NCBI GenBank assembly: GCA_028023455.1
Contig: JAQFVV010000028.1
Location: 1,623,501-1,687,500 of the forward strand
Direction: 5' to 3'
Source: Epiperipatus broadwayi
Lineage: Eukaryota; Onychophora; Udeonychophora; Euonychophora; Peripatidae
DNA: 64,000 bases
Position 1 is the first letter of the stretch; every line of letters begins with the position of its first letter. Under the pieces are notes generated by a model. The model had not been told where the DNA came from and made no database searches. It saw nothing but the letters and a program-made list of their open reading frames with translations. Positions 34,890 to 46,319 of the stretch are shown here, piece by piece. Both the position numbers and the translations under genes were made by a program.

Positions 34890-34924
34890 CAACAATTTTA
34901 CTATGTCTTCACTTGTTTAATTTC

Positions 34925-35045
34925 TTGCAATTTTCCTTTCTTTGTATATTCAATTGCATGTTTCCCGTCTTTAGTTAAAGTTTTGAGCAATTCATATATA
35001 TTATCACTAGAGGATGTTTTGTTGTCTTGTTCTTTATTAGTACAT
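34925..35045 (-). pseudogene. Possible LINE inter-domain fragment
   Basis: The minus-strand frame reads KTSSSDNIYELLKTLTKDGK then HAIEYTKKGKLQEIKQ. It is open and of protein-like composition, and lies in the right order and direction between the RT relic and the fragment at 35450. Family match is only by position and a loose likeness to the region before the RT. Confidence 0.35.
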
Positions 35046-35064
35046 AATTATTTAATTACATTTT

Positions 35065-35410
35065 GAATTACAAATGTCAAGCTAACTCAACCCACATCTT
35101 TGACACCATCCACTTTAGACAAATACAGTTATGATTATTATTAATCATTTATTAAACTAGAGATTGTCTCTAGCACAAATATAAATTTTAAAACTCAATT
35201 AAAGATTAATATATCTTGATTTTTTAAAATTAAGCACACATACACGTGGAGTTATTCACATTTCTCTTGCCCACGTATAATATCTTTCCATATGATGTAT
35301 AATATCTTCATAAATAAATTAAATAACCTCGTTAGTCTTTTATTGTATCTTTATTTATATGAATTGAAAAGAATATGTGGTAATATTGAGATTATTTAAT
35401 ATATTTACAT
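35065..35410. mobile_element. Class B2 copies, inverted pair
   Basis: A minus copy (35065-35240: TGACACCATCCACTTTAGAC, TTAATCATTTATTAAACTAG) is followed by a plus 5' part (35320-35410: CTTTATTTATATGAATTGAA, GTGGTAATATTGAGATTATT). It separates LINE fragments, so it is a later insertion. Confidence 0.55.
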
Positions 35411-35449
35411 AATTATTTATATAAAACTTTTTCACACATTAAATTATTT

Positions 35450-35835
35450 CATTTCTCTTTTTAATAATGGTTACAAGTTTCCCTACCAATACGAAGAAGA
35501 TGTTTTCACTTGGACATTCTTTTCTATAGCTTTTTGTCCCAATTCATAATTATATTTTCTTATATAATTATTAATTCTTTTCATAATATTTTACAAAATT
35601 TTAGTTATTCAAGTCTTATTAATGGATAATTTTAAAATTTTTCCATAATCTTTCCTTTTTTCATGCATTATTTTGGCTAATTAAAAAATCTACTGGTAAA
35701 TTGTCTCTTGATTGGTACCATTATATTTCTTGCAGATCCTAATAGTGAATCGGTTTTTTTTCTTACTGATTTCATCTAAATTGAACTATTTTCAAAGTCT
35801 GTTAATATTTTAAAATGATTTGTGAGTTCTAGTTA
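35450..35835 (-). pseudogene. LINE fragment between endonuclease and RT
   Basis: Minus-strand pieces read ELTNHFKILTDFENSSI, RKKTDSLLGSARNIM and, further on, ENIIMNWDKK. (L)TN.F..L is a common motif at the start of the LINE linker region. It is heavily decayed. Confidence 0.4.
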
Positions 35836-35944
35836 TTGGGGTGGTTCCGAGGGTTAGAAATATCAAATATTAATAATGTTTTTCTTAATAATTTTTATTT
35901 TATTTGTTTTACATTAACATACATCTGAAATACAAGAAAAAATT

Positions 35945-36350
35945 ATATACTTGGAGTTTTGAATGCAATTATAGAGAATTGAACCCAGACTTTCAAGCAT
36001 CCTTCAGCTATCCACTCTGTCTCATACAACCAATACGCATAACCACTCACATGTAAAAAAGATAAATGATCTCCAATATACATATTTCATGTCGAACAAT
36101 GCATGGGAGATGATGATCTGGACCACTTGATGAGTGCTGGTTTAGCACAAACTAAATACTTTGGAGATCATTTATCATTTTTACAAGAATTATTTTTAGT
36201 TAGCTATTTTGTATTAATAGCTTTTGGGAACAGTTGCGCCGCACACGCACTCGTATTTGAAGAATGTAGTCATGTATATTGGCTGCATAAGATGAAATGG
36301 ATAGTTGTAGGGAGTTAAAAATCTGAGTTCAAATCCCCTATGATTACCTT
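35945..36350. mobile_element. Class B head-to-head pair
   Basis: The minus arm 35965-36100 (GAATTGAACCCAGAC, inverted box B) and the plus arm 36105-36345 (ends GAGTTCAAATCCCC) face each other. The plus arm carries an unrelated insert of about 70 bp at 36185-36260 with CpG-rich GCGCCGCACACGCAC. Stem I of the plus copy is ATGATC/GATCAT. The ribozyme core is decayed (TTGATGA, AAAC). Confidence 0.65.
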
Positions 36351-37111
36351 AACATACATCATAATACCAATATCAACAATCATTTCCCGAGTTCAATCTA
36401 TTTAGAATATCATGTTGTATTAAATGGGCATTATTTGTTAATACAAGGTGTTCTTAGAACTTTTAAAGATTGTCTTAACAGTCTTTAATTATTTAAATCC
36501 CCAATAAAATTCAAAGCACATGATAATTACTACTAGAATCCCCACCCACTGCATTGATTATCATTAAGCTTATGTAGATAATATAGAGAAGTGATGATAT
36601 TAAAATGTACAATTCTTTTTCTTTTTCAAATATGTATTTTTTTTTTTTATAATTTTAGAATTGTAATTTTTCTCTATATTTATACATTATTTGTTCTGTT
36701 TTGAAAAATAAATAAATAATCAATAGTCATAATGATTAGAAATTTACATAAAAATTCATATAAAATTTGAGCACCAGAAGTGATAAAATTGACTGTTATT
36801 CATAAACTTTAAATACTGGAGTCATGTACTTGTTCTAAACCATTTATGAGAATATAAAAAAGTTGATTAGAAATGACACATTTATTAAATTGACCCACTT
36901 ACATTCTGACATTTTCTATAGTTCCATCTGGTGGGAGTTTTTGGAAATGCTCAACCTTTCAGTTCTTATAAAATCTTTATTTTATACTAAAACTTATTAA
37001 ATTGGAGTTAGTTTTATTTTAATTTGATATTATAAATGAATAATATTCTAAAAAATCACATTTAGCAGTTTTAAATATTTAAAAAGTAACCTGTAAACAT
37101 AATTATGTATC
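36351..37111. other. No gene recognised
   Basis: AT-rich. GAGCACCAGAAGTGATAAAATTG near 36770 resembles the inverted SINE T body, too weak to list separately. Confidence 0.45.
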
Positions 37112-37559
37112 AGTAATATTAGTGATTGAGCCAATGCACATGCACTTTAAAGATAAATTATAAATGAATACTCAATTTTTCCAGACATGAGATATAGTAT
37201 TTTAGAAAGAATGGAATGAATCCACCCATTCTTTTGATCCAAACATTTATGTATGGGCAAATCTTAAGTGTGTGGAAATAAGAGCATGAAGTTTGTTTAA
37301 TTTCAACTAAAAAATGATGGTCTGTAAACTGTCATTCATTCAAATATAAGAAATGTAATTTAAAGTGATTGTGTAACACCTTCATGCTCTTATTTCCACA
37401 CACTTAAGATTTGCCCATACATAAATGTTTGGGTCGAAAGAATGGGTGGATTCATTCCATTCTTTCTAAAATACTATATCTCTTGTCTGGAAAAATTAAG
37501 TATTCATTTATAATTTATCTTTAAAGTGCATGTGCATTGATTTAATCACTAATATTACT
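37112..37559. mobile_element. Palindromic MITE-like element, 180-bp arms
   Basis: Arms 37112-37291 and 37380-37559 are close to perfect reverse complements around an 88-bp loop. The terminal sequence is AGTAATATTAGTGATTGAGC. A truncated relative begins at about 60575 next to a TA palindrome (TAGTAATATTAGCGATTAAG). No coding content. No certain target-site duplication. Confidence 0.85.
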
Positions 37560-38629
37560 ATTATATAAAAATATAGCGCTATATAAAATAATATCTCATT
37601 ATAACTATGTATCATAAAATTTAACATAGATATTTATATAAAGACTAAAATTAAAAATCTAATATTTTCTTATAAAAATACAATATTTTAAAACTTTTAA
37701 CATCAAGTGAAGTTTGACAAATGGTTATCATTTTTTTCCTTATATTATTTTCAAGTCTATGAACTTCTATTTCTAAAAATTTAAACATAAATGAATTTAT
37801 TGACAGATTTTCTGTATATTTCTTTATAACCATCAACTAATCAGTGTGTAAAAATAATCAAAAATATTTTATAAGCAAGCAAACAAAATCATTTTAGATT
37901 ATACTTCAAAATCATTACATAAAACTGAGATTAAAAGAATGCAAACACCCTCTTGGCATTTTCTTCTGTGAAAAAAAAATTAAGTAGAAGCCTTTTGATT
38001 TTAGCCATAGTCTAAGTTGCTGACCTCTTCAGACTTTTTTTATAACTTTAACATCAATGAAACATTTCATTAAAATCTATTTCATTAAAAAATCTAAGAC
38101 CCATTATAATTTAGAATAACATTAAGTTATAAGACAACAGCACTTTTTTAAGAAACTTTTCATGATTTTCAACAAAGGTGAGGTTTTACAAGTTATTAAA
38201 AACAACTTGGTAATAAGAAGACAAATATTAATCAAATAATTTATTGCTCTGGGGTTTAAAAAAATCATACAAAGTTCAAACACCAAAAGTGACATCACTA
38301 AGATGGAGTCTGTGGACTTTCAGCTCTAGAACTTTCAAAACTAGAATTCACAATTCTACCACTAATGTAAACTATAGGGGACAATGCAAAAAATAGGCTT
38401 GTTGAATGTATATGAACAATTATCAGGTTAAGAAAAAAACAAACAACTAGTCAATGATGATATGACATACTAATCAATTGGTTTCATGCTCAGTAGTTTA
38501 TATAAAAGGTTATGTGAATGTCAAACACTGGAAGAGATAAAATTGATCTGTAATCTGAATACCTTCAACTTTATGATACATCACTTTATGGTTGTTTTAA
38601 ATCACTCAGTGAATTTTGAACAGTAATGT
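37560..38629. other. AT-rich with a degenerate SINE
   Basis: At about 38225-38400 TTTATTGCTCTGGGGTTT...AACACCAAAAGTGAC...CTACCACTAATGTAAACTAT is like the SINE pieces at 19.2 and 61.6 kb. The rest holds nothing I recognise. Confidence 0.45.
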
Positions 38630-38715
38630 GTGTATATATATATATCCCTGTATATATATATATATATATGATATATTATAATATATAATGTGTGTATATA
38701 TATATATCCCTGTAT
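38630..38715. repeat. Duplicated (TA)n cluster
   Basis: Two copies of TGTGTATATATATATATCCC plus TGTATA flank a longer TA run. The copies are nearly identical. Confidence 0.85.
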
Positions 38716-40140
38716 AATTTAATATAATGATGAATGATGAAATCAAACAATAAAGGTTTTTGGTCAAATGTTTGATGAAATATATATATAAAATACAACC
38801 AATTGCATATCACTATCTGAAATTCAAATATAGGGAAATTAGCATCTTCTAATGGTACATTATTTCAACAGTGTTCCCTCAGTGATCAACATAAAGCCTG
38901 AATAAGTCAACACGGATAAAAATTCAAACTCTTACCAATAAGCCACAAAGTTATTAAGTGACTTAAAATCCAGACAAATGACACAATGAGCATGAAACTA
39001 AAGTAGGTAAGATCTTATCAGCTAATGAAAACATACTTTCTAATTGCTAGTATAGACAATATTTGATTTTTCTATTGTGTGTACAAAATAATATTAATAT
39101 GTCATTTTAAACTTTGAAAACTCCTAAAAACATAACTATATAAAAGGTAGAACCAATTGCATTATTGCAATGTGAAGTCCAAATATAAAAATATTTTCAC
39201 CTAATGTGATGTGATACACTATGGTTTCTTCTTCCTTGAGAGTCAAAAATCTCTCAGCAACTATCCCCAGAGAAACCTGTTAGCCATGCTACCTTCCCTT
39301 CCCATTCCCAACCTTAAGTTTTTTCCATATTTTTCTCTATCCTAATCCCATTTCCACAACATTATATTTGGCCAGTCTATGACCTTTATATCTAAACCTT
39401 TCCTATTATTTTCCAAACCTAGCATAAAACCAGGAATCCTCTTTCTGAATAATCACTTTATTTATATTTATTCTCTCACAACTTTATCATTTGTAACCTT
39501 TCTGCTTGTAAGCACTTACATTTCCTTTCATATCTTGCAGACTAAATTACCCACATTTCACCATTTATGTGTATATTCTCTTGTTACTAATGATTCTGTT
39601 CAAGCCTTAAACAGTAAACTACTTTTCTTGTTATTATCATAAATTTTACTCACACTCAATATTCTATTTTATTCTATAAATATTTCAACTCTTTTTACTC
39701 TCCATACTAGAGCTCCATTTCTCCAACTACCTATTTTTTTTATTAATGCATCTATTCTTTTATCCCATTCCTTGCCCCTTTATCACTCAACAATTCTAGC
39801 AAAATCATTCCACCTTTTGTATAAGAATACTGACATAAAGACTTCATCCAAATCTTCTGCTTACCATACTACCTTTCTCACTCATCTTGTTGCCTGCCAT
39901 TTACTCATAACCCAATTAAATACTCTTTGGGCTATTCTCTTATTATCCATAAATTGCAATCTACTGAACATATTTATTTTGCTTTTTGAAGCTCTCATAT
40001 AAAAACTTGACCATCCCATTTCTCCTTGAATTGCATCTGTTGCTATCCATATATATGCCTATTGTTACATTATTTCAACAGCGCTCCATGTGACATAAAG
40101 TCTGACTAAATCAGAATAGTTAAAAATCTCTCATCTCATT
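38716..40140. other. Unclassified stretch with duplicated ends
   Basis: CATTATTTCAACAGTGTTCC near 38860 recurs as CATTATTTCAACAGCGCTCC near 40070, each followed by ACATAAAG.CTG...AA.TCA. The interior is CT-rich with two open frames (39379-39642, 39772-40002) of hydrophobic, low-complexity residues. The duplicated ends could be an element's termini, but I recognise no proteins. Confidence 0.35.
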
Positions 40141-41754
40141 GATTTATTTAGACTTTCTACCACAGAAAATGCTCCAGAAACAAAATAACATTAAGCAGTG
40201 CTGATATTTATATATATGTCAGTATAAATAAGATATTTATTATACTATTATATATAAGCATTTTACGATTGCTTTGCTAAATTTACAACAGGTTGAACAA
40301 ATGATCATTATACATTATAATGATTAACAATTACATTTTTTTTAATATTTTTTTTAATACTTGATTAATTCAGTATAATTGAAAATTATTTATTCAACTA
40401 CAGTTCTGTCAAGATGTTAAATGGCAATAGTTATTAAATCTCTATGCAACATCTCTATTCATCAACAGTTCTTTCCAAAAGTCCTCAGATTAAATTCTAC
40501 CTTATTGTTTTTATCATCGAGAAGACTTAGATCTGGACTTGTTGTGCATGGACATTTTGAGTGTAACTCACTTTTTCTTTGGCAGCCGGAGCAGTAAATT
40601 CAAATCCCAACTGCTCACCAATGAAAGCATTTAACTAAAGATAAGTTTTGAGAATATGGATAAGTAAGGTCTGAATACTGATTTACTAAAGCCTACTGTT
40701 TAATATCTATAAGATTACTCAAGCTTACACTATATGGCAGGCCTGCAGTAAGAGAAACAAATCTGCTACTGAAAAGTAAAGTATAGGCAAGACCAATTAA
40801 TGTTTTGTGATCAATACTAATACCATATCACAGTTAAGTGCTCATTATATATTATTCGAGCACTAGAAAAAATATGTTAAACTTTAGGAAACTTCAGCTC
40901 AGGAAACCATCAGTGCTAAATTATATTACAGCATCATCCTGCTCTAAAAATAATCCTGTTTAGGACATGGAAATTAAGAAATAAATATTAATATAATAAC
41001 ACAAATGTTGATAAATTTAAAGCAGGAGTTACTATAAACGTCCAATGAGTTATATAAAACTAATATAAATCCATCAATAAATAAAAAAATAAAGAATGAG
41101 CCCACCTGAATCTTAGCTTTGATGATGCCTAAGCATTCAATGTATTGAATGTTACAATGCAAAGAATGAAATTGACATATTGATGTAATTTCAGGACAAT
41201 GTAAGGAAAAGACTAAGCCTCGTATTGAACAACCCTGGATATTAAATGAATAAACAATATATGTAAATATTAATTGTGAGCTCAAATATAGATGACATTT
41301 ATGCAGAAGTTCCTAAAAAAACCTCTAGTGATGTATATATAATCTAATGACAACTATCAATAAACAAAAAAAAATACAGAATGGGCCCACCATATTTGGC
41401 TTAGGTCAAAAATAAGCATTCAATTTATAAACATGTCACAAGGTAGAGCATGAATTCTATATAATAACATAATCTCAATATATCCAAAAGCTATTCTGAT
41501 TATTCATACTGACTTCAGAATAGATTATGGCAACACTGTGATTATTTTGATATATGCAATTTGTGATTTGAAAGTTTATAAACTAAAGTATACATAGATT
41601 CAATCTATACCTTTTTATTTATTAACAAATTATATATAGATCACTGGGAATTTACAGTAATTTCCACTTTAAAACAAGAAATAATGATTGAAATATATTG
41701 ATTCTAAATATAATACACATAAAATATTATATACATAAGCATATGATTTTATTA
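40141..41754. other. No gene; a diverged direct duplication
   Basis: About 41085-41160 and 41375-41430 share AATG(A/G)GCCCACC and AAGCATTCAAT, giving a 290-bp spaced duplication. A 103-codon minus frame at 40974-41285 overlaps the first copy and resembles no family. Confidence 0.4.
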
Positions 41755-41910
41755 AAACACTAAACATCACACAATCATCATTCCATATGCTTACCCAAGT
41801 TGTTAACACAGAGACAAAAGTCTTCATGCAGTAGTGCCACCCAGTGCAAGCCAGAGTAATCAATGAATGCAGGGAGGTTTGTGCATAAAATTCCTATTTA
41901 GTGCCTATTC

Positions 41911-41970
41911 ATACAATATCTCCAGACTAGTTTCTACCTTGTGGCTTTCATCAGTGAGAAACTTTGGAGC
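41911..41970 (-). ncRNA. Hammerhead ribozyme motif, class A, core intact
   Basis: On the minus strand CTGATGA, GAAAC and GTC with the ACTAGT stem III are all intact. Weak points are one stem II mismatch (AGC against GGT) and one or two mismatches in stem I. Confidence 0.65.
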
Positions 41971-42338
41971 TGAGAGCACTGCACCTAGATCTTACAATAT
42001 AATTCAATCTTTCAGCAGCCACCTTTGACCTTATTAACTAACTATAAAGCTTCGAGTCCAAAATGAAAACACACTAATGTTTCCAATTCAAGCTCATTAT
42101 CATGTATAATCATATAGATCTGAATTCAGTTCAGCATCCATACTTTTTGGTATCATTAATAACCGCAGACCCTATAATCCTATTGGGCAGGATTGTTATT
42201 AAACCACTAAACATCACACGATCACCTGTTTACACAGAGGCAAAACTCTCCATACAGTAGCGCCACTTGGTGAAATCCATAGTAAACAATGGATGCAGGA
42301 AGAAAATTGTGAATAATATTCCTATCTAGTGTGTGCTC

Positions 42339-42392
42339 TTCCAAAATCCCCAGACTAGTTTGTAGCTTGTGGCTTTCATCAGTGAGAAGCCT
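42339..42392 (-). ncRNA. Hammerhead ribozyme motif, class A, one core change
   Basis: CTGATGA, stem II AGC/GCT around CACAA and CTAGTC are intact. GAAAC reads CAAAC (G12 lost). The outer stem I is shortened. Confidence 0.6.
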
Positions 42393-42666
42393 AACTGAGA
42401 GCACTGCATTTAAATGTTTAGTGGTTTAATGCCAATCCTGCTCAATAGGATTATGGTGACTGTGGTTATTAAAGAACCAAAGACACCAAAATGTATGGAT
42501 GCTGAGCTGGGATCAGATCTATATGACTATACAAGCTAATGAGCTTGAATTGAAAACATTATTGTGTTTTCATTTTGGAATCAATCCGTTATAGTTAGTT
42601 GGTAAGGCAAAGGGTGACTGCTGGAGGGTTGCATTAGATTCTAAGATCTAGATGCAGTGCTCTCAC

Positions 42667-42725
42667 ATCCAAGGCTCCTCACTGATAAAATCCACAAGCT
42701 AGAAACTAGACTGGTGATATTGGAT
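42667..42725 (+). ncRNA. Hammerhead ribozyme motif, class A, mutated
   Basis: ATCCAA pairs with TTGGAT. The core is CTGATAA, GAAAC is intact, and the triplet reads GAC (U16.1 lost). Inactive by known requirements. Confidence 0.55.
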
Positions 42726-42832
42726 GAGTAGCTACTAGATAGGGATTGTATGCACAAGCCTTCCTGCATTCATTGAATACTCTGGCTTGCACTGAGTGGC
42801 GCTACTGTACGGAGTTTTGCTTCTGTGTCATA

Positions 42833-43664
42833 TACTTTTATAATGTTCAAAACCAATATGGCTTCCCCACACCTGCAGGATGCTAAATGAATACCTTAGC
42901 ATAAAGAAATCAAGAATCAATATATGCGCCCCCTAGAGAATGCTAAATCAGCAGTACTAAAAAGGAGTTATCTTAATCTAAATAATTATGCATAAATAGT
43001 TTATTTGTAATTTAATTTTACTTCTTTTTCGTAATGAAGTTAATTTTTTCTCTTTTTTAAAAAAGAAAATAAAAATATACATATTATTAAAATATTTAAA
43101 TGACCTTTTTACTATTTAAAAATTAACTTTTAATTAAATAAAATGCTAACTACTCCATTAGAAGAGAGATGTAAGTTAATAATGATACTATTACTATTAG
43201 AATAATATTTGACTTTAATTTCAAGTTTAAAATAAATTTAAATTCATAAACTGGTGTGGAAAAAATGAATTATTAAAAAAAAATGTAAAGAGGAAGTAAT
43301 TAAATTATAAAAATAAAAATAATCACATTAGGCAGCCTTAAAAATAACTTTACTTCAATATTTATTTTTGAGCTCAACTTAATTTAATAATTAGTCATCA
43401 ATATTAAACAATTTTAGAAATTTGGTCAGAATTTAAACTTTTTATATTTTGCATACTTAAGTAAAAGAAAAATTGAAATAATTTTTTTTGAATGCATTCG
43501 ACATCCTTGAATAGCTTTTATTTGTTAAATAGTCAAGAAAATTTAGAATGACCATTTATATGTACAATATCACCTTTTATAGGATGGACACTCTTATAAA
43601 TCATGTTGATTATGTATTTTATTCAATGTGAATGTTTTAGGGTAACAAATCTCAATCTTGTAGT
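42833..43664. other. No gene recognised
   Basis: A small complex patch (42840-42960) with GCGCCCCCTAGAG, then AT-rich sequence. Confidence 0.5.
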
Positions 43665-43742
43665 CAAGAGTTGGTGGCCTAGTGGTTAGCATAGCTGCCT
43701 TCCTAGCAGCTGGCCTGGGTTCACTTTCCGGTCAACGCTTTG

Positions 43743-43773
<31 letters not shown>

Positions 43774-43775
43774 AT
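43665..43775 (+). mobile_element. tRNA-like SINE head
   Basis: GGTGGCCTAGTGGTTAGC is a good box A; GGGTTCACTTTCC is a fair box B 40 nt on. GGTCAACGCTTTGAC and a (CA)n(TA)n tail follow. A shorter copy lies at 62655-62720. It is not an intact tRNA because the acceptor stem does not close. Confidence 0.65.
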
Positions 43776-44344
43776 GTCAACCTTGTCATATTTCTTTTGT
43801 GTTACTATAAGTATTTACCTATTTTCAATGGTGACATTTTTTTTATATTATCAGAATGTACCTTTTCTTATTTTGGTTTCAATAATTAGTTTTTGTTTTA
43901 AATTTTTTGTCTATTTTTTTTGTCTTCACATTTCACTCTTTTATTATTTTATGCCTCACTAGGCATGCACACCTTACAATTTGAAAATTAATGTTTTATG
44001 GAGAGGGGATTAGTAGTCCATTTGATATGTTTCACAATTCTGGTGCTGTCTTTAATGCTATTTTATATCATTTATGCTCATTTTGTGACAAAAAAATTGA
44101 TATTGATTTTGAAGTTCAAAATAATCAACAGAATAGTCTTAGAGAAAAACAAGAAAAAAAAACAACTAGCTGAGAAAGATAATGATTGGTAGATTCTTTG
44201 ATTTTGCTACATAAACTTATAAACTCTTCCTTCATTGGTCTTTATGATGAGGAAAAAAATGCATTGTTTCAATTGCTTATTTAAATAATTATGTTTATTT
44301 TTACAAAATGTTTATATGGTAATTATTAAAAAAAGAAATATGTT
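43776..44344. other. No gene recognised
   Basis: T-rich then mixed; overlapping short frames at 43774-44192 are unsupported. Confidence 0.45.
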
Positions 44345-44500
44345 TTGTTGTATTTATAGATTGGACTATTTCCATCATCTAATATAAAGTATTGAATGTC
44401 ATTAGAAAATTTGAACTTTATTTAAATTTTCAAAGTACACTCAAATTGTTAGTAATATAATAGCACACAGGTTAGTATACATGCAATGTTTTGAGAGAGC
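44345..44500 (-). mobile_element. Class C terminal repeat, inverted, left end
   Basis: GGACTATTTCCATCATCTAA...CAGGTTAGTATACATGCAAT...TTTTGAGAG is the inverted class C tail. It stops before the HHR-like CTGAAGA. With the plus copy at 45080-45405 it flanks the Penelope-like frame in inverted orientation, a known arrangement for Penelope terminal repeats. Confidence 0.65.
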
Positions 44501-44504
44501 AATA

Positions 44505-45070
44505 TAAGTTTGTACAGAAAACAGTGATTTGGAAAAAGAAAAGATCTACATAGAACAAACTCTTATGAAAAATTGTTATCAATCACCTGTCATAAAAAGC
44601 CTTAAATAGATAACAAAAAGAAGAACCATCAAAAGAAAAAAAAACAATTATTGGAAATAGCAGACAAATTAAGAAAAATCTGGAATCAGTATAAAATCGG
44701 GACCACCTTATGAGGAATCCTAACGTATACAAAGCCTATACTTGAAATGGTGAAAAGTAAAACCTGCATCTATGAAATATAATCTGAGTGTGGAAGGATG
44801 TATATTGGTAAGACCAGTTCCCCATTGAACTGTGATTGCAAAAGCACAATATGATAATAAGAAAGAAAACGTGATTAGCAGACTATATATGTACCAATGA
44901 ACATATGTTCAATTGAGGACATACAAAAATATTGGATAGAGGAAATGGTACAAGGAAAATTCAAAGAATCTGCTCATAAGACAATGGCAAATAGTCCTTC
45001 ATAAGTCAACCTAGTTATGGAAACCACTAATCAACTTTGCTTTTAAGAAAAAGTGGAGAAATTAGGAACA
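44505..45070 (+). pseudogene. Penelope-like element, RT end plus GIY-YIG endonuclease
   Basis: Pieces read IEQTLMKNCYQSPVIKSLK, WNQYKIGTT, RNPNVYKAYT, then IYEI-stop-SECGRMYIGKTSSP (44768-44821). The last has the GIY-YIG signature IYEI...C...YIGKT, with YIG at 44801-44809. Then come EDIQ and EEMVQGKFKESAHKT with spacing like the C-terminal part. One stop splits the GIY half and there are frameshifts, so it is a pseudogene. Only the 3' part is present; the RT palm is not seen. Confidence 0.7.
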
Positions 45071-45079
45071 ACCTCATAG

Positions 45080-45405
45080 ATAAGTATATGAAATTTCTAC
45101 AGACTGTTGCCTTTGGCAGGATGGATATTAGTTAGAGTGTTACCTTAAAAATTCAATATTCAAGAATCTAATGACCCACATTTGTTTTCCATGCTAGAAT
45201 ACATTGGTCAAGCCAGAAATGAAGAAGAGAGAATAATTCCTCTCAAAACATTGCGCGTATAATTACATGTGCGCTATTACTAACATTTGAACATACTTAG
45301 AAAATTTAAATAATGTTAAAATTTTTCTAAAGACATATTAGATAATGGAAATAATCCAATATATAAATACAACTGAAATACCATCATGACAAACCTTCAG
45401 GAAAC
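45080..45405 (+). mobile_element. tRNA-like segment plus class C terminal repeat, right end
   Basis: Directly after the Penelope frame come CCTTTGGCAGGATGGATATTAG (box A-like), a decayed box B, TTGGTCAAGCCAGAAATGAAGAA and an HHR-like segment (45207-45255; CTGAAGA decayed to ATGAAGA, CCTCTC kept). The tail reads TTTGAACATACTTAGAAAATTT...TTAGATAATGG. Confidence 0.65.
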
Positions 45406-46084
45406 CAATGTTTATTTTTACAATTAAATGTTTTAAAAATATGTTTCATTTTTTAAAAAAAAATGTTAAAAAATTTGAATTCCCATTCCAATAACGATAA
45501 ATCTGATGAAATGAGAGAATATGTTTCAAAATTAGAACTGTCTAAATAAAATAATCAATGAAAGTTTATCATTGAAGAACGTAAATTATTCCTAAGTTAG
45601 CATACCAAATAATCAGTCTCCAAAAAGCCCATATTGAACTCTTCAACAATCACCACTGATAAACACAAGAAAAATCTTCAGGAAAAATTAAAAATTTGAA
45701 AAAGCTATTATGATCATTGAGAAATTAAAAAAATGACAACTCTTCTATGCAATTTCAATTTAGAATAATTTAGTCAAATTTTGGATGAAATATTTAATGA
45801 TTTTAATATTGTTAAGCACAATCCGATTAAAGATAATCTGGATAATCTACTATTGATTTATAGAAAAAATATGGTCACATTAATTTAGAGCTTGGAGATA
45901 AGAAAATCCCCAAAAATGTGATAATCTCAAAAATATTTTGCAAAATTATAACTTAGATGACATTTGGGCAAATTATAATGAGTTTCATAACATTATCTTT
46001 ATTATTGCATTGCCAAATCCATATAATATTAGTATAACCTATGTTCCTTATTATTTTTTACATTTCTTTTTACTATGATGGTTT
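45406..46084. other. Unreadable, possibly retroelement decay
   Basis: A-rich sense sequence with many short frames (for example around 45480-45700) in the style of a decayed coding region, but no motif I can name. Confidence 0.3.
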
Positions 46085-46205
46085 TGATTCCCCCAGAAAT
46101 CTTCAGAACTTCTACTTATATTTCCAAAAACAACAATCTTCTTCAGAACTTCTACTTATATTAAGGTTTGGAAATATAGGTAGAAGTTCTCAAGAAGATT
46201 GCTGC
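46085..46205. repeat. Duplicated then inverted short repeat
   Basis: CTTCAGAACTTCTACTTATA occurs at about 46096 and 46141 and recurs inverted near 46175-46200 (TAGGTAGAAGTTCT). The inner pair would form a hairpin. Confidence 0.75.
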
Positions 46206-46319
46206 GTCAATCAAAACTGTCATAGAGGGTTGTAAAAAAGCTTTGTAAAAAGTAATAAAGAACATAGATGATATATATATATATATAGCTCACAAATAAG
46301 CTCTTAACAAGCTTTGCAG

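Larger units (their letters stand above)
41755..42832. mobile_element. Class A cluster: two minus units then one plus unit
   Basis: The first minus unit runs from ACTAAACATCACACAATCATC (41760) through its hammerhead to CCTATTGGGCAGGATTG. The second minus unit starts ACTAAACATCACACGATCACC (42208). The ribozyme GAAAC sites lie 428 bp apart. A plus unit follows from about 42415 to 42832, ending GGAGTTTTGCTTC. Tandem and head-to-head arrangements are therefore combined in one locus. Confidence 0.75.

Noticed and set aside
40974-41285. 103-codon minus-strand gene
   Set aside because: It overlaps a diverged direct duplication, has no recognisable family features and no start context.
43665-43740. 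Functional tRNA gene
   Set aside because: A good box A, but the acceptor and T arms do not close, and a CA/TA tail and second deleted copy point to a SINE.
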